Below are positions 50,950-59,857 of a stretch of DNA of 60,423 nucleotides, one piece after another. Both the position numbers and the translations under genes were made by a program. How positions within the stretch are numbered: the first letter of the stretch is position 1; every line of letters starts with the position of its first letter. This stretch comes from Oligoflexus sp. (GTDB lineage: Bacteria; Bdellovibrionota_B; Oligoflexia; Oligoflexales; Oligoflexaceae): the NCBI GenBank assembly GCA_014377445.1, contig JACMPP010000054.1, forward strand, positions 1-60,423. Reading direction: 5' to 3'. The notes under the pieces are model-generated. The model saw only the letters and a list, made by a program, of their open reading frames with translations. It was not told where the DNA came from and did not search any database.

Positions 50950-53676
50950 TTACTTGGCCAAAGTCCGGCTGGGAGTGGCAGCGGCGGCACGATTCTTTTG
51001 GAACTTATCCGACCACAACACGGCCGAAGTCGCGAGGAAAGTCGAAGTGATGGTGGCCGAGATGATACCGACAACCATCGCCAGGGCGAAGTTCAGAATC
51101 TGTGACGAACCGAAAAAGAAGATACCAAAGAGAGAAACCATGGAAGCGACAGAAGTGTTGATCGATCGCGAAAATGTTTCGTTCAAAGCGATATTGATGT
51201 TGTCCCGCAAATTCCTGGCCGGGTGAAGGGCAAGGTTTTCACGGATACGGTCGTAGATGACAACCACGTCGTTCACCGAGTAACCGACGATCGTGAGCAA
51301 ACACGCGACCGTCGTCAAGTCGAAGGAGCGCTGGAAGAAAAGGTAGAACGCGAGGACGGCGAACATGTCCTGAGCCATCTTGAGAAGAGCACCTGGCGTA
51401 AAGCGCATATCGAAGCGAAGGGCTACGTAAAGCGCGATACCGATGATCGCCCAGAGGAGCGAGAGCATACCCTGCGTCCGAAGCTCTTTACCGATCGCTG
51501 GACCGACATATTCAACGCGTTGAATATCAGGACCGTAATCCGCAGTGGCTTTGGCCAGACTGTCGCGAATGGAGTTGGTCTTCTCGCTGGCTTTGTTTTC
51601 GGCGCCGCCTGCAAGATTGGAGCCTTCAAAACGAATCAGATAATGCTTGCTGTCTTCGCCCACAGCTTGGATCTGAGGATCTTCCACACCCGACTTTTTG
51701 ATCGCATCGCGGAGGACAATGCCTTCGATTGGCTTGACGTACTGAACTTCCATTTCAGTACCGCCGGCAAAGTCGACAGCCCAGTTGAAGCCTTTCGTGG
51801 AAGCCATGACGACCACCGCGAGGATCAGAGCGAAACCAATACCCGAAACCATGTTGCCGTATTTCAAGAAATCGAAACGGCGGCGTGACGCCTTAGCTGC
51901 CTTCTCGACGTTCGACCAGCCGAGCCAAGCCTTGACTTCAGCATCGGATTTAGAACGCGAGATAACCCATCCGAAGAGCCAACGTGTAACAGAAAGTGCA
52001 GTAAAGAGTGACACGACTAGACCGAGGATCAAGGAGATCGCAAAGCCTTTGACCGGACCCGAGGAACTGGTTTCGAGGAGAACGAAAGCCGCGATTAGAG
52101 TGGTGACGTTGGAGTCGATAATTGTCCAGAACACACGTCCGAAGCCATTTTCAAGAGCTTTCAGCGGAGGACGGCCTTCGGCCAATTCGTCAAGAATACG
52201 TTCGTTGATCAAAACGTTCGCATCGACAGCCATACCCAAGGTGAGGATGAAACCGGCGAATCCAGGAAGCGAGAGGGAGAAGCCGAAGCTTGCCATCAGC
52301 GCGAGAAGAAAGATCGCGTTCAAAATCAAAGCGACGCAAGACAGGAGTCCTGGGCGTTTGTAGTACCAGAGTATGAAGAGAAGGACGAAAACCAGACCCA
52401 CGAGGACTGATTCAACACCCTGGTCAGCAAGCTCAGGCCCGAGGGATGCACCGACCTGGCGTTCTTCAAGAACCGTGATCGGAGCGGGAAGAGCACCTGA
52501 CCGGAGAACCAGGGCGAGGGATTGAGCTTCGCTTTCGATTTCGCCTCGGTTCTTGTTACCCATGGAGATCTGCGCGCTGCCGCCGGCGATTCGGGCTTGA
52601 ATCACTGGATCGGATACGATGACGTCATCGAGGACGATCGCCATGCGTTTGCCAATGTTGCCGCCGGTAATATCCGCAAAGCGCTTGCCGCCTGTCGGAG
52701 AGAACTTCATCGACACAACAGGTTTGTTGTCGAGAGAGTTGGGATCGTAAGTGACGTTAGCATCCGAGACGTCTTCGCCCGCGAGTTCGGTCGAAGCCTT
52801 GACAACCATACCGGTGTAACGGGTTTTGACGCCGTTGGCGATTTTGGTTTCTTCGAAGAGAAGCTCACGGCCTTCCGGAATCAAGCCTTTGGTCGCTTCG
52901 ACGAGAGCAGCTTTATCTTCGCCGCTGATCGCTGTCGCGCCCGCGTTGCCGCGAGGCTCGATCACTGCGCCGGCCGGTAATTTGCCAGCCAGGGCATTGA
53001 AGCCTTTAAAGTCTTCATCAAGGAGCTTGAATTTGAGCTGGGCCGTACGGCCGAGAAGCTCGCGTGCACGCTCTGGATCTTTAAAACCAGGCAACTGAAC
53101 CATGATGGAACGGTCGGCGCGACGGTTGATCGCAGGCTCTGACACACCCCATTTGTCAATACGGCTCCGAACGACGATCTCAGCCTGTTGAAGAGAAGAA
53201 TCGCGGATGCGTTTGACTTGGCCTTCCTGAAATTTCCAATCGATCGTTTTGCCCGATCCACCGGAGCGCTCGAGCTCGGGATGGTCCTTGCGAACCGCTT
53301 CACGGAGGGCCGTCTCATCGACACCATCTTCGAGAACCATGCGCAAGATCTGCTGGCCTTTAACGGCATAGGCTTCTGCGACTTGTTTCTTCGGCTCGTT
53401 GAGAGAGCGAGAAATCTCGGTGCCCAAACGACTTAGTTTGTTGTCGATCGCCACTTCGGTGTCAACACCGAGGACAAGTTGAACACCGCCCTGAAGGTCG
53501 AGACCGAGTTTGATATGCTTTTGTGGCAACCACTTAGGGATAGCCTTATCTAGCACCGTCTGATCGTTGCGCTGGTCCTTCGGCAAGGAAAAATAAATGA
53601 ATGTGGGAGAAAGATAGTACAGCGCTCCCAAAGTAAGAAGAAGCACGAGGGACAGTCGGACGCGCAGGGACTTCAT
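50950..53676 (-). CDS. secDF: SecD-SecF fusion, protein translocation accessory protein
   Basis: A 908-residue inner-membrane protein in which SecD and SecF are fused in one chain. The ATG at 53676 has GGAG about 10 bases upstream. Blocks: LGLDLQGGVQLVLGVD (SecD N-terminus), VVRSRIDKWGVSEPAI and VQLPGFKDPERARELLG (P1 domain), GASLGPELADQGV, and FAGFILTLGMAVDANVLINERI (helix motif); then SecF with FNWAVDFAGGTEMEVQ, EYVGPAIGKELR and VGYSVNDVVVIYDRIRENL. Twelve helices are predicted. It uses the proton gradient to pull secreted proteins across the membrane after SecA. Fusions occur in Bacillus and some delta- and epsilon-proteobacteria. YajC is not adjacent. Confidence 0.96.
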   Translation of the reverse strand: MKSLRVRLSLVLLLTLGALYYLSPTFIYFSLPKDQRNDQTVLDKAIPKWLPQKHIKLGLDLQGGVQLVLGVDTEVAIDNKLSRLGTEISRSLNEPKKQVAEAYAVKGQQILRMVLEDGVDETALREAVRKDHPELERSGGSGKTIDWKFQEGQVKRIRDSSLQQAEIVVRSRIDKWGVSEPAINRRADRSIMVQLPGFKDPERARELLGRTAQLKFKLLDEDFKGFNALAGKLPAGAVIEPRGNAGATAISGEDKAALVEATKGLIPEGRELLFEETKIANGVKTRYTGMVVKASTELAGEDVSDANVTYDPNSLDNKPVVSMKFSPTGGKRFADITGGNIGKRMAIVLDDVIVSDPVIQARIAGGSAQISMGNKNRGEIESEAQSLALVLRSGALPAPITVLEERQVGASLGPELADQGVESVLVGLVFVLLFILWYYKRPGLLSCVALILNAIFLLALMASFGFSLSLPGFAGFILTLGMAVDANVLINERILDELAEGRPPLKALENGFGRVFWTIIDSNVTTLIAAFVLLETSSSGPVKGFAISLILGLVVSLFTALSVTRWLFGWVISRSKSDAEVKAWLGWSNVEKAAKASRRRFDFLKYGNMVSGIGFALILAVVVMASTKGFNWAVDFAGGTEMEVQYVKPIEGIVLRDAIKKSGVEDPQIQAVGEDSKHYLIRFEGSNLAGGAENKASEKTNSIRDSLAKATADYGPDIQRVEYVGPAIGKELRTQGMLSLLWAIIGIALYVALRFDMRFTPGALLKMAQDMFAVLAFYLFFQRSFDLTTVACLLTIVGYSVNDVVVIYDRIRENLALHPARNLRDNINIALNETFSRSINTSVASMVSLFGIFFFGSSQILNFALAMVVGIISATITSTFLATSAVLWSDKFQKNRAAAATPSRTLAK

Positions 53677-54115
53677 GAGGTCTCGCTCCTTGACAACAAA
53701 ATGACATTGCACCCGAATATAGGTGATCGATACAGATACCTTGCTGCTTCACAGGTGTCAGCTCTTTTTTAGATGAGCTGGCCGCTTAAAGAGAAACATT
53801 ATCTCCCGCATCTTAAAATTTAAGAAACTCTTTTTTACGTAGGCACTTTAATTGATTACGAAGCTTTGATGAGATCGAAGATGTACAGCGGCTGCAGACG
53901 AACTCTCAGACGCGTCGAGACGCCCGGTTTCAGGATGATTTTCTACGAGAATAATTCTCCCAAAGCCTATGGAGCGCCCGCTTTTCGAAAAGTCCTCGCG
54001 AAAGATGTCCGATACTTTTCTTTTTGGGTGATGACAATTTCCGCAGTATGGCTCAAGATCCGAACAGCCCTCTCGAAATCACAAATTGTTAATCCCCAAT
54101 AGGAGTCACCTTACG
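53677..54115. other. Divergent intergenic region, secDF and lipoprotein gene
   Basis: No gene is supported. A 13-base palindrome GAGAATAATTCTC at 53947 could be an operator. Promoters for both sides must lie here. Confidence 0.4.
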
Positions 54116-55159
54116 ATGAAGCTTATGCCTATTCTCTATCTACGTTTGGCAGGTCTGGCGTTCGTTGGAACGATCTTTACCAGCGCATGTGATCTGTCTC
54201 TTAAGGATCCCAATGCTGAATCGGAGCGCGACAAGGTTCAATTGGAGACTTGGAGTAACGGTCCCGGTGGATCCAGTTATTCCTTCGTAAAATGTAGCAG
54301 CAGCGACTCGACCATGCTGACCAACATCTGCGGCACAAAACTGGGCGATACCTCACGCGCAGCAAACTACAACTGGCACAGCAACTGCTCGGGGAGTAGC
54401 TGTGGATCGGTCTTCGTCTTCGCTCATTATCTGCTGCCTGAGAATCTCGGTGCCCAGCAGACCATGCATATCGAAGCGTTCGATAATCCTCAGTTCACAA
54501 ATAATCCGGTCGCATCTCTGCAAATCGCCGGATTCGATGCTACCAAACCGACATCGACTGCCCGCGAGGAGATCTTCCTCGCACCGGGTGAGTACTACTT
54601 CAGAGCCTACCTGACGCACGAAGGCGCAGCAGCCCTACCCTATTCCCTCCAAGGCATGGAACTTGTGAGTGATACGCCGGTTGGCTTTCTGGGCGCGCTC
54701 TCCGGGGCTCAACGCGTCCTCGTCAAAGAAGGCTCATTCGCAACTGATCCCGTGCATATCAACATCGATCAGCTCTTCAAAAAGCCTCAGGCTGCCGAGG
54801 ACAGTCTCGCGAAGTTCCGTTTAGCGATTACTCTCCCGGCCCTTACGAAAGTCGAAAAATACCGCGACGTCCATATCCTACTCTTGAAAGAAGCCGATCT
54901 GGAACTCAATCCCAGCTATAACTTCGTCGTGAGCAGCAACGGCTTTCTGCCCGACACACTGATCGCTGATTTTGTCAGCCCCAGTCTTGCCCCTGGTGCT
55001 TATTACGTCTTCACTTACATCGATGCCAACAGCAATGGCTTCGTCGATGTCGGCGAATTCGGCAGCTTTACCACTGTCGACGGCAAACCTGCTGCGATCC
55101 AGATCGACAAGGAAAAGACCAAGACCCTGGCGACCACTCTCGCACCCCTTGCTCTCTAA
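54116..55159 (+). CDS. Putative lipoprotein with an EF-hand-like calcium motif
   Basis: A 347-residue lipoprotein. AGGAG lies about 10 bases before the ATG at 54116; signal ends in TSAC (Cys24 lipidated). After a Ser/Gly-rich start with two Cys pairs (KCSSSDS, ICGTK, NCSGSSCGS), the chain is beta-rich. Near residue 320 DANSNGFVDVGEFG matches the EF-hand loop pattern DxNxNGxxDxxE, as in extracellular calcium-binding repeats. I do not recognise the fold. It is a single gene with its own terminator. Confidence 0.72.
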   Translation: MKLMPILYLRLAGLAFVGTIFTSACDLSLKDPNAESERDKVQLETWSNGPGGSSYSFVKCSSSDSTMLTNICGTKLGDTSRAANYNWHSNCSGSSCGSVFVFAHYLLPENLGAQQTMHIEAFDNPQFTNNPVASLQIAGFDATKPTSTAREEIFLAPGEYYFRAYLTHEGAAALPYSLQGMELVSDTPVGFLGALSGAQRVLVKEGSFATDPVHINIDQLFKKPQAAEDSLAKFRLAITLPALTKVEKYRDVHILLLKEADLELNPSYNFVVSSNGFLPDTLIADFVSPSLAPGAYYVFTYIDANSNGFVDVGEFGSFTTVDGKPAAIQIDKEKTKTLATTLAPLAL

Positions 55160-55167
55160 GAACAAAA

Positions 55168-55201
55168 AAACCCCGGCTCAGATAGGCCGGGGTTTATTTT
55201 T
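55168..55201. terminator. Bidirectional terminator
   Basis: AAACCCCGGC and GCCGGGGTTT form a 10-bp stem with an 8-base loop; A and T runs on both sides make it effective for the lipoprotein gene and for the convergent gene at 55217. Confidence 0.9.
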
Positions 55202-55216
55202 TCTTATGACCTCGAA

Positions 55217-55912
55217 CTAAAGGATCACGTGTCCTAAGTTCTCATCGTCCTTCACGACTGGCTCTGCCACCATTTCTCTTCTGCTGGCAGAGATCACCTG
55301 CCCCAATGCCATTCCCACTTTCAACGCTGTGATGACGGTCCGATAGGGATTCTCTTTTACATCGCCTTTAAGAGTCGAAACCTGCTCGGTCGCGGTGCTG
55401 GTGAGCTGTTTCCAGTTGGTGGACAGTAGCTGAGCGCCTTGTTTCAATAAAGCTTCCAATTCTTCCTGCTCGGTACTCTGCAGGTTCTCACGAATCTTCA
55501 ACAACAGATCCTGAATCATATGGACAGTCGTCTGCAGATCGACAAAACCTTCCGCATGCGGACCTTCAGTTCCGGCCGTCAATTGTTTGGGTGGGACTTC
55601 GCCGGCTGAGTCACTCTTATCCATATACTTCTCGCTCATGTCGGGGCCAGGCATTTGATACTTGGAACCGAAGCCATCGGATTTTTCAAGATTGGGAATT
55701 CCAGCGCCTTTGGATGCACTGAAGCCCTCATAACTTTCGCCGATTTTCGCTTTGGTTTTATCTCTGTCCCGGTCTGCGGCTGCATTGTAAACCGGATCCT
55801 GAGGCAGTCCGTCACTCGATTGATTGAGTTTGGGTTTAACCGATTGGTCTGCCGCTCGAGTATTGCGCGCATTCATTTCATCGTTTTGGTTGCCAGAGAG
55901 ATTCGGTTCCAT
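55217..55912 (-). CDS. DUF883/ElaB-like membrane-associated protein
   Basis: A 231-residue protein. Residues 1-120 are very polar and disordered, rich in Asp, Ser, Lys and Asn. A helical stretch (LQTTVHMIQDLLLKIRENLQ, ELEALLKQGAQLL) follows, and near 195 ENPYRTVITALKVGMALGQVIS resembles the C-terminal hydrophobic segment of DUF883 (ElaB/YqjD) proteins, which bind ribosomes to the membrane in stationary phase. The similarity is moderate. The ATG at 55912 has GGTGGAG 7 bases upstream, better than the ATG at 55939. The neighbours on either side give no further clue. Confidence 0.62.
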   Translation of the reverse strand: MEPNLSGNQNDEMNARNTRAADQSVKPKLNQSSDGLPQDPVYNAAADRDRDKTKAKIGESYEGFSASKGAGIPNLEKSDGFGSKYQMPGPDMSEKYMDKSDSAGEVPPKQLTAGTEGPHAEGFVDLQTTVHMIQDLLLKIRENLQSTEQEELEALLKQGAQLLSTNWKQLTSTATEQVSTLKGDVKENPYRTVITALKVGMALGQVISASRREMVAEPVVKDDENLGHVIL

Positions 55913-56349
55913 CGTCGTACTCCACCCGTCAATTGACATTCCCTCTGTACGAGGAAGTTCTGTTAACGAAAACTAGCACAGGCTCCCGCCAGAAAAATAG
56001 CGGCCGCGCGGGCAAATACCCCAATAAGTCCCTCGTATTAGGCGCTTATAGCATTTTGCTCAAAGCCGGTGAAAATTCCGGGACCGATGATGAGAATCGC
56101 ATTTCCTGTTTCGCGTATACGGGAGCCAACAATGGGTGAAGGTTCTCACCAACAGACTACCATAGCTGAAATTCCGCTCATTTTTTTTGTTGACTCGAAT
56201 GGAAGACAGTTTGAGCTCTTGTTTCATGTGTGATGAAGGACAAGCTTAGACCACGTAGGCACAGCTACATAAAAAATCCAGATGACTCCCCGATTTTTCG
56301 AAGCCTATCTTGCAAAAGACCACATTCTTCTTTGACGGAGATTTATTTC
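55913..56349. other. Region between the DUF883-like gene and the catalase relic
   Basis: No gene supported. It should carry the promoter of the DUF883-like gene and that of the former catalase gene. An in-frame extension of the catalase relic to 56230 lacks a ribosome binding site. Confidence 0.4.
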
Positions 56350-56853
56350 ATGGCCAAAAAACCTTCGAAACCCATACCCTGCAAGTCAGCTATAAATTCC
56401 AAAATTCAGCAGCTCGACACGACTACGCGTGACGGGAGCGATCAGCTTCTCACGACGAATCAGGGCCTCAAAATAAATGATGACCAAAGCTCCTTGAAAA
56501 TAGGTCCCCGTGGACCCACACTTCTCGAAGACTTTCATCTGCGGGAGAACATCGAGAAGGGCATTTTCCCGGGATCAGCTTCAACCGCCCTTCAAAAGAA
56601 TACCAACGCTCTGCGCTTTGCTGCAGAGGCGTATCGCCATTGCAAACCCGTGGCGATAGCCGTCGATGCAACTTTCATAAAGTTGAGTAGCATCGAAGCG
56701 GCTGTGGGCAAAAGCTTTAAAGCCGGAAAAGATAATGCTGGGGAAGGATTGATCTACGCGACGGATTCCAAATTCTTGGCTGATAATTGCGTGGAGGCGA
56801 TGAAGCAATATCGGTTCTGGGCTCGCGAAAAACAAGATTTACCACCCGTCTGA
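56350..56853 (+). pseudogene. Catalase (KatE-type) with an internal in-frame deletion
   Basis: The 167-residue frame joins two ends of a large-subunit catalase. Residues about 20-67 read LTTNQGLKINDDQSSLKIGP, then RGPTLLEDFHLRENI, the N-terminus of catalases just before the heme core. From about residue 70, ALRFAAEAYRHCKPVAIA and the end ATDSKFLADNCVEAMKQYRFWARE match the C-terminal amidotransferase-like domain of KatE. The roughly 500-600 residues between, with the catalytic His, Asn and heme Tyr, are missing. GGAG 9 bases before the ATG and an open frame show it can be translated, but it cannot be a catalase. Confidence 0.85.
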
Positions 56854-56941
56854 TTTAGGGATTTGACTCCCTCAGGACCCCTGCCGCCTTTATTTCCGCT
56901 GGATGCGGGAAGGTTCTGCTGAGTGTGAAATTGTCCCTTTA

Positions 56942-56985
56942 TAGCCCCGGAGCCTTGTGTTGAACGCAAAGCTTCGGGGCTTCTC
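56942..56985 (+). terminator. Probable terminator of the former catalase gene
   Basis: AGCCCCGGAGC and GCTTCGGGGCT pair over 11 bases (with one wobble) around a 17-base loop; the downstream TTCTCTTT is only moderately T-rich. Confidence 0.55.
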
Positions 56986-57029
56986 TTTCAAAGTCGCCTC
57001 AGCCCGTCGGCATCGAGCTCATCCTCGCC

Positions 57030-57395
57030 ATGATAGGTAAAAGCAATGATTCCTTTGTTGCCTTCAAAAACTTAGAATTAAAGAATATTAGCAAAGGTCA
57101 GTCCGTTAAGGTCCGCGCTACCAACTACGACGCCGGAACGGAAGAGAATACTGGCAACGTAGAGGATTTGAATGCCACCAACCATCCGACCTTTCAAGAT
57201 AATTACAGTTCAGGAACGACCGCCCACGAAATCTGCCATCAGCTAGGTCTCGCGCATCGACAGGACAACAACAATCCACTTGCCATTGGCAAAACGGGTT
57301 GGACTTTGAACGCCGAGGAAGTCGCGACAATCCGAAGCAATGCCGTAAAGAAATTCGGCGCTCAATATCTGCCAAAAATCGAAGTCGATAGCTAG
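57030..57395 (+). pseudogene. Truncated HExxH zinc metalloprotease
   Basis: The 121-codon frame holds TTAHEICHQLGLAHRQ, the metzincin zinc motif HExxHxxGxxH, followed by NNPLAIGKTGWTLNAEEVATI, where Met-turn proteases normally have a Met (NIMxP); here it is Leu. No signal peptide is seen and no ribosome binding site lies before the ATG. The frame is open upstream back to a TGA near 56970, without a natural start. I read it as the C-terminal part of an M10-like protease whose front was lost, though a short hypothetical protein cannot be excluded. Confidence 0.6.
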
Positions 57396-57442
57396 CTGGC
57401 TGTCGCTTCGGATCCTTGATATCTCATCCTTTCGGACGATTA

Positions 57443-57480
57443 AAAAGGCGCTTCCTTTAATGGAAACGCCTTTTGCTTTT
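57443..57480. terminator. Terminator between the metalloprotease relic and the NrsF-like gene
   Basis: AAAAGGCGCTTCC and GGAAACGCCTTTT pair over about 12 bases with a short loop, with A and T runs on both sides; it should act on both strands. Confidence 0.85.
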
Positions 57481-57500
57481 GGTTCTCTAAATCTTAGCGA

Positions 57501-58130
57501 TCACCACTTCAAAAGCTGACGCCCTGAGGCGAATCCCATGCCGCCCGCCACGAAGAGGGCCAGTGCATGCCCGAAAAGAAGGTGCACCAGACCATCATTG
57601 CCACAGGCCAAGGGCAGAAAAGCCGCCGCCGCACTGGTAAAGGCGATCGCAATGAGAGCCATCGTAAGCTTTGGTTCGGTCGTCGCACCGTGCCGCACAA
57701 GAAAGTAGAGCGGTAAAGACGGAAGAGTACCGAATAGAAATATGGAAGCCATACAGGCGAATTCATCATGAACATTGAAAGTCCATTGCCCGGGTCCCAT
57801 GCGCAGGGAATGCACGATCAAACTTGCGACCCAAAAGGCGATCACCGTCGCCAGCACTTTCAAAGGCGCTCTCGAAGCGGGTATCCGCATCGTCAAAGCG
57901 CTGCCGGCCGCGATGATTCCCACCGAGAGAGCTGAAAAGAGTTCGACATAATAACTGCCTTTACCGAGCATCACATTCATATCGTCACGGATCGAATGCA
58001 GCGTCACGGCAGAGGCCAGAACGAGAAGAGTAAAGACCATCCAGCCCATGAGCGGTTTCTGGGAGGGAAGGACCGAGACTTTTGGCTTAAAATCTCGCAT
58101 TAAATTTTTTATGAACAGATCATCTTGCAT
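57501..58130 (-). CDS. NrsF-family (DUF1109) membrane anti-sigma factor
   Basis: A 209-residue inner-membrane protein with six predicted helices, matching NrsF (DUF1109), the negative regulator of SigF-type ECF sigma factors. A short cytoplasmic N-terminus (MQDDLFIKNLMRDFKPKVSV) precedes the helices, and Cys/His residues inside or near them (EFACMASIF, HSLRMGPGQW, PLACGNDGLVHLLFGHAL) are features of the family. It overlaps the sigma gene by 11 bases on the same strand, so the pair is translationally coupled. It would hold the sigma factor at the membrane until a signal is sensed. Confidence 0.87.
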   Translation of the reverse strand: MQDDLFIKNLMRDFKPKVSVLPSQKPLMGWMVFTLLVLASAVTLHSIRDDMNVMLGKGSYYVELFSALSVGIIAAGSALTMRIPASRAPLKVLATVIAFWVASLIVHSLRMGPGQWTFNVHDEFACMASIFLFGTLPSLPLYFLVRHGATTEPKLTMALIAIAFTSAAAAFLPLACGNDGLVHLLFGHALALFVAGGMGFASGRQLLKW

Positions 58131-58713
58131 CGTTTCCTCCCGTCTTCATCAACCACAGTTTCATCGCTTTATAGGCCCGGTGCGCGCTGACCTTGAGGGC
58201 TGATTCGCTCATACCCGTTGCCAAAGCCGCTTCTTTTACGCTGAATCCCTCTAATTTGAGGAGCTGCACCACATGCCTTTGCTTCTCGGGAAGATGATGA
58301 AGGGCATCGAGGAGCGAAGCATCTATGTCCTCCTTCGCCGGACCCTCGGAATAAGTTTCATGATAATCGCTTTCAAGATCTAACTCCTCGAAACGCTTGC
58401 CTTTATATATTTTCCGGAGCTGGTCGGTCAGACGAAAACGGACGATGGCGTGAAGCCAGGGCATAAACGGCCTTGTGCTGTCATAGGTATGACGAGCTTT
58501 GTGAGTCGCCAACAGAATGTCCTGACAAAGGTCATCGACCTGCGAGAGATCCCTGAGCTTTCTTTTGACCAAACTTTTTACATAAGAAGCGATCTCCCGC
58601 AGAAGCCGCTCATAGACAGCGGCGTCCCCGGCCTGAGCCAGGGTCATCATGCGGGCCCAGTTCTGCCCTCTCGTTAAGCTTTTTGTGTCAGCCACAGGCC
58701 CTCCGCTCAGCAT
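58120..58713 (-). CDS. ECF RNA polymerase sigma factor (SigF-like, NrsF partner)
   Basis: A 197-residue extracytoplasmic-function sigma factor. Sigma-2 region: LVKRKLRDLSQVDDLCQDILL and RPFMPWLHAIVRFRLTDQLR (near residues 50-105); sigma-4 region: HHLPEKQRHVVQLLKLEGFSVKEAALATGMSESALKVSAHRAYK (near 140-185). The protein should start an envelope or oxidative stress regulon, as NrsF-linked SigF does in other bacteria. The start is uncertain: Met at 58713, or GTG at 58695, which has GGAGGG close upstream. It is the first gene of the sigF-nrsF pair and lies divergent from the reductase at 58835. Confidence 0.9.
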   Translation of the reverse strand: MLSGGPVADTKSLTRGQNWARMMTLAQAGDAAVYERLLREIASYVKSLVKRKLRDLSQVDDLCQDILLATHKARHTYDSTRPFMPWLHAIVRFRLTDQLRKIYKGKRFEELDLESDYHETYSEGPAKEDIDASLLDALHHLPEKQRHVVQLLKLEGFSVKEAALATGMSESALKVSAHRAYKAMKLWLMKTGGNDAR

Positions 58714-58834
58714 CAAGCCTTCATTTATGAAGCCCGTTGACTCTGAAGTCGAGGATCAATTCATCACGGCCTTGTCCAGCGCGGGTTCATCCGTTATAGT
58801 CGCAAGCCTTGACGACTCAAAATAAGGACGTCGT

Positions 58835-59608
58835 ATGACTACTGCTACCCCAGCACCACGCCGCAAAAAAGGCTGGATGTCACTTAAAGTCACCAAGATC
58901 GAAGACGAGACTTGGGACACCAAAACATTTTACCTCGAAGATTCCGTCGATAACGGTTGTCCCTTTGATTATATTGCAGGCCAGTATCTCACCCTTCGCT
59001 TCGATAAAATCGCCGAGAAGGCGGTGGTCCGCTCTTACACTATGTCAAGTTCTCCGAACCAGGCTGGTTTTTCGGCTTTGACCATCAAACGCGTCGAAGA
59101 TGGCCTGGTAAGCAACTGGATGTGCGACAATCTCAAGCTTGGCGACGAGGTCAGGGCTCTCGGCCCGATCGGCAAGTTTTGTTTTGACCCCCACAAGATG
59201 CGCCCCCATCTCGTGATGCTGGGTGCCGGAAGCGGCGTGACGCCCTTCGTCAGTATCGTCCGTGAATACGCGGATAAACTAGGCCAGGAGGGTGCGCCAA
59301 AGCAAATGACATTGCTGGTTGCCTACCGCTCAAAGCTCGATCTCATTAGCTGGCCTGATCTCGTTGCCTTCAATAAAGTCCCCGGCGTGAGAATCATCAC
59401 GACCCTGACGCGGGAAGATGCACGGAGCGAAGGCTTCCTCCACGGTCGACCGGAAATTCCGATGTTGAAGGAGGTTCTGGCCGGAACCTACGCGGATAGC
59501 AGTTACATGACCTGCGGTCCGGAGGCGATGATGGAGCAATTCGTCGACTTCCTCAAAAGCCAAGAGGTCCCCGCAGAGCACATTCACCTGGAATCCTTCG
59601 GCAATTAA
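58835..59608 (+). CDS. FAD/NAD(P)-binding oxidoreductase (ferredoxin reductase-like)
   Basis: A 257-residue flavoprotein of the ferredoxin-NADP reductase superfamily. FAD site RSYTMSSSP near residue 67, with the preceding YIAGQYLTLRF; NAD(P) site AGSGVTPFVSIV near 130; CGPEAMM near 233 and the aromatic-ending HLESFGN. Family members transfer electrons between NAD(P)H and a ferredoxin, flavodoxin or attached cluster. No 2Fe-2S domain follows, so the partner is a separate protein. A single-gene unit with AAGGA before the ATG. Close to Hcr-, VanB- and phenol-hydroxylase-type reductases; the exact group is not decided. Confidence 0.92.
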   Translation: MTTATPAPRRKKGWMSLKVTKIEDETWDTKTFYLEDSVDNGCPFDYIAGQYLTLRFDKIAEKAVVRSYTMSSSPNQAGFSALTIKRVEDGLVSNWMCDNLKLGDEVRALGPIGKFCFDPHKMRPHLVMLGAGSGVTPFVSIVREYADKLGQEGAPKQMTLLVAYRSKLDLISWPDLVAFNKVPGVRIITTLTREDARSEGFLHGRPEIPMLKEVLAGTYADSSYMTCGPEAMMEQFVDFLKSQEVPAEHIHLESFGN

Positions 59609-59857
59609 AGACAATACGAGTCAAAATACTGGCAAGCTCTGTTCATCGTGAACTGGGCTTGTTTCGTTTTAGAGACCTTTTGTTACAAAGTTTCTGTCGC
59701 CTGTAGTCGTGAGACTGCACAATGGGTAAAAATGGGAAATAGTCTGCAAATCCTTGCCCATTATGCCTTCAAGAATGAGAAATTCATGCGATGTCACTTG
59801 CTTTGGCAGTACTTTTTCCATAAAAAGCCCTCAGCCGATTACGTCCGAGAGGTAAAG

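Noticed and set aside
53866..54102. 78-codon frame before the lipoprotein gene at 54116
   Set aside because: No ribosome binding site or signal peptide, and no recognisable similarity.
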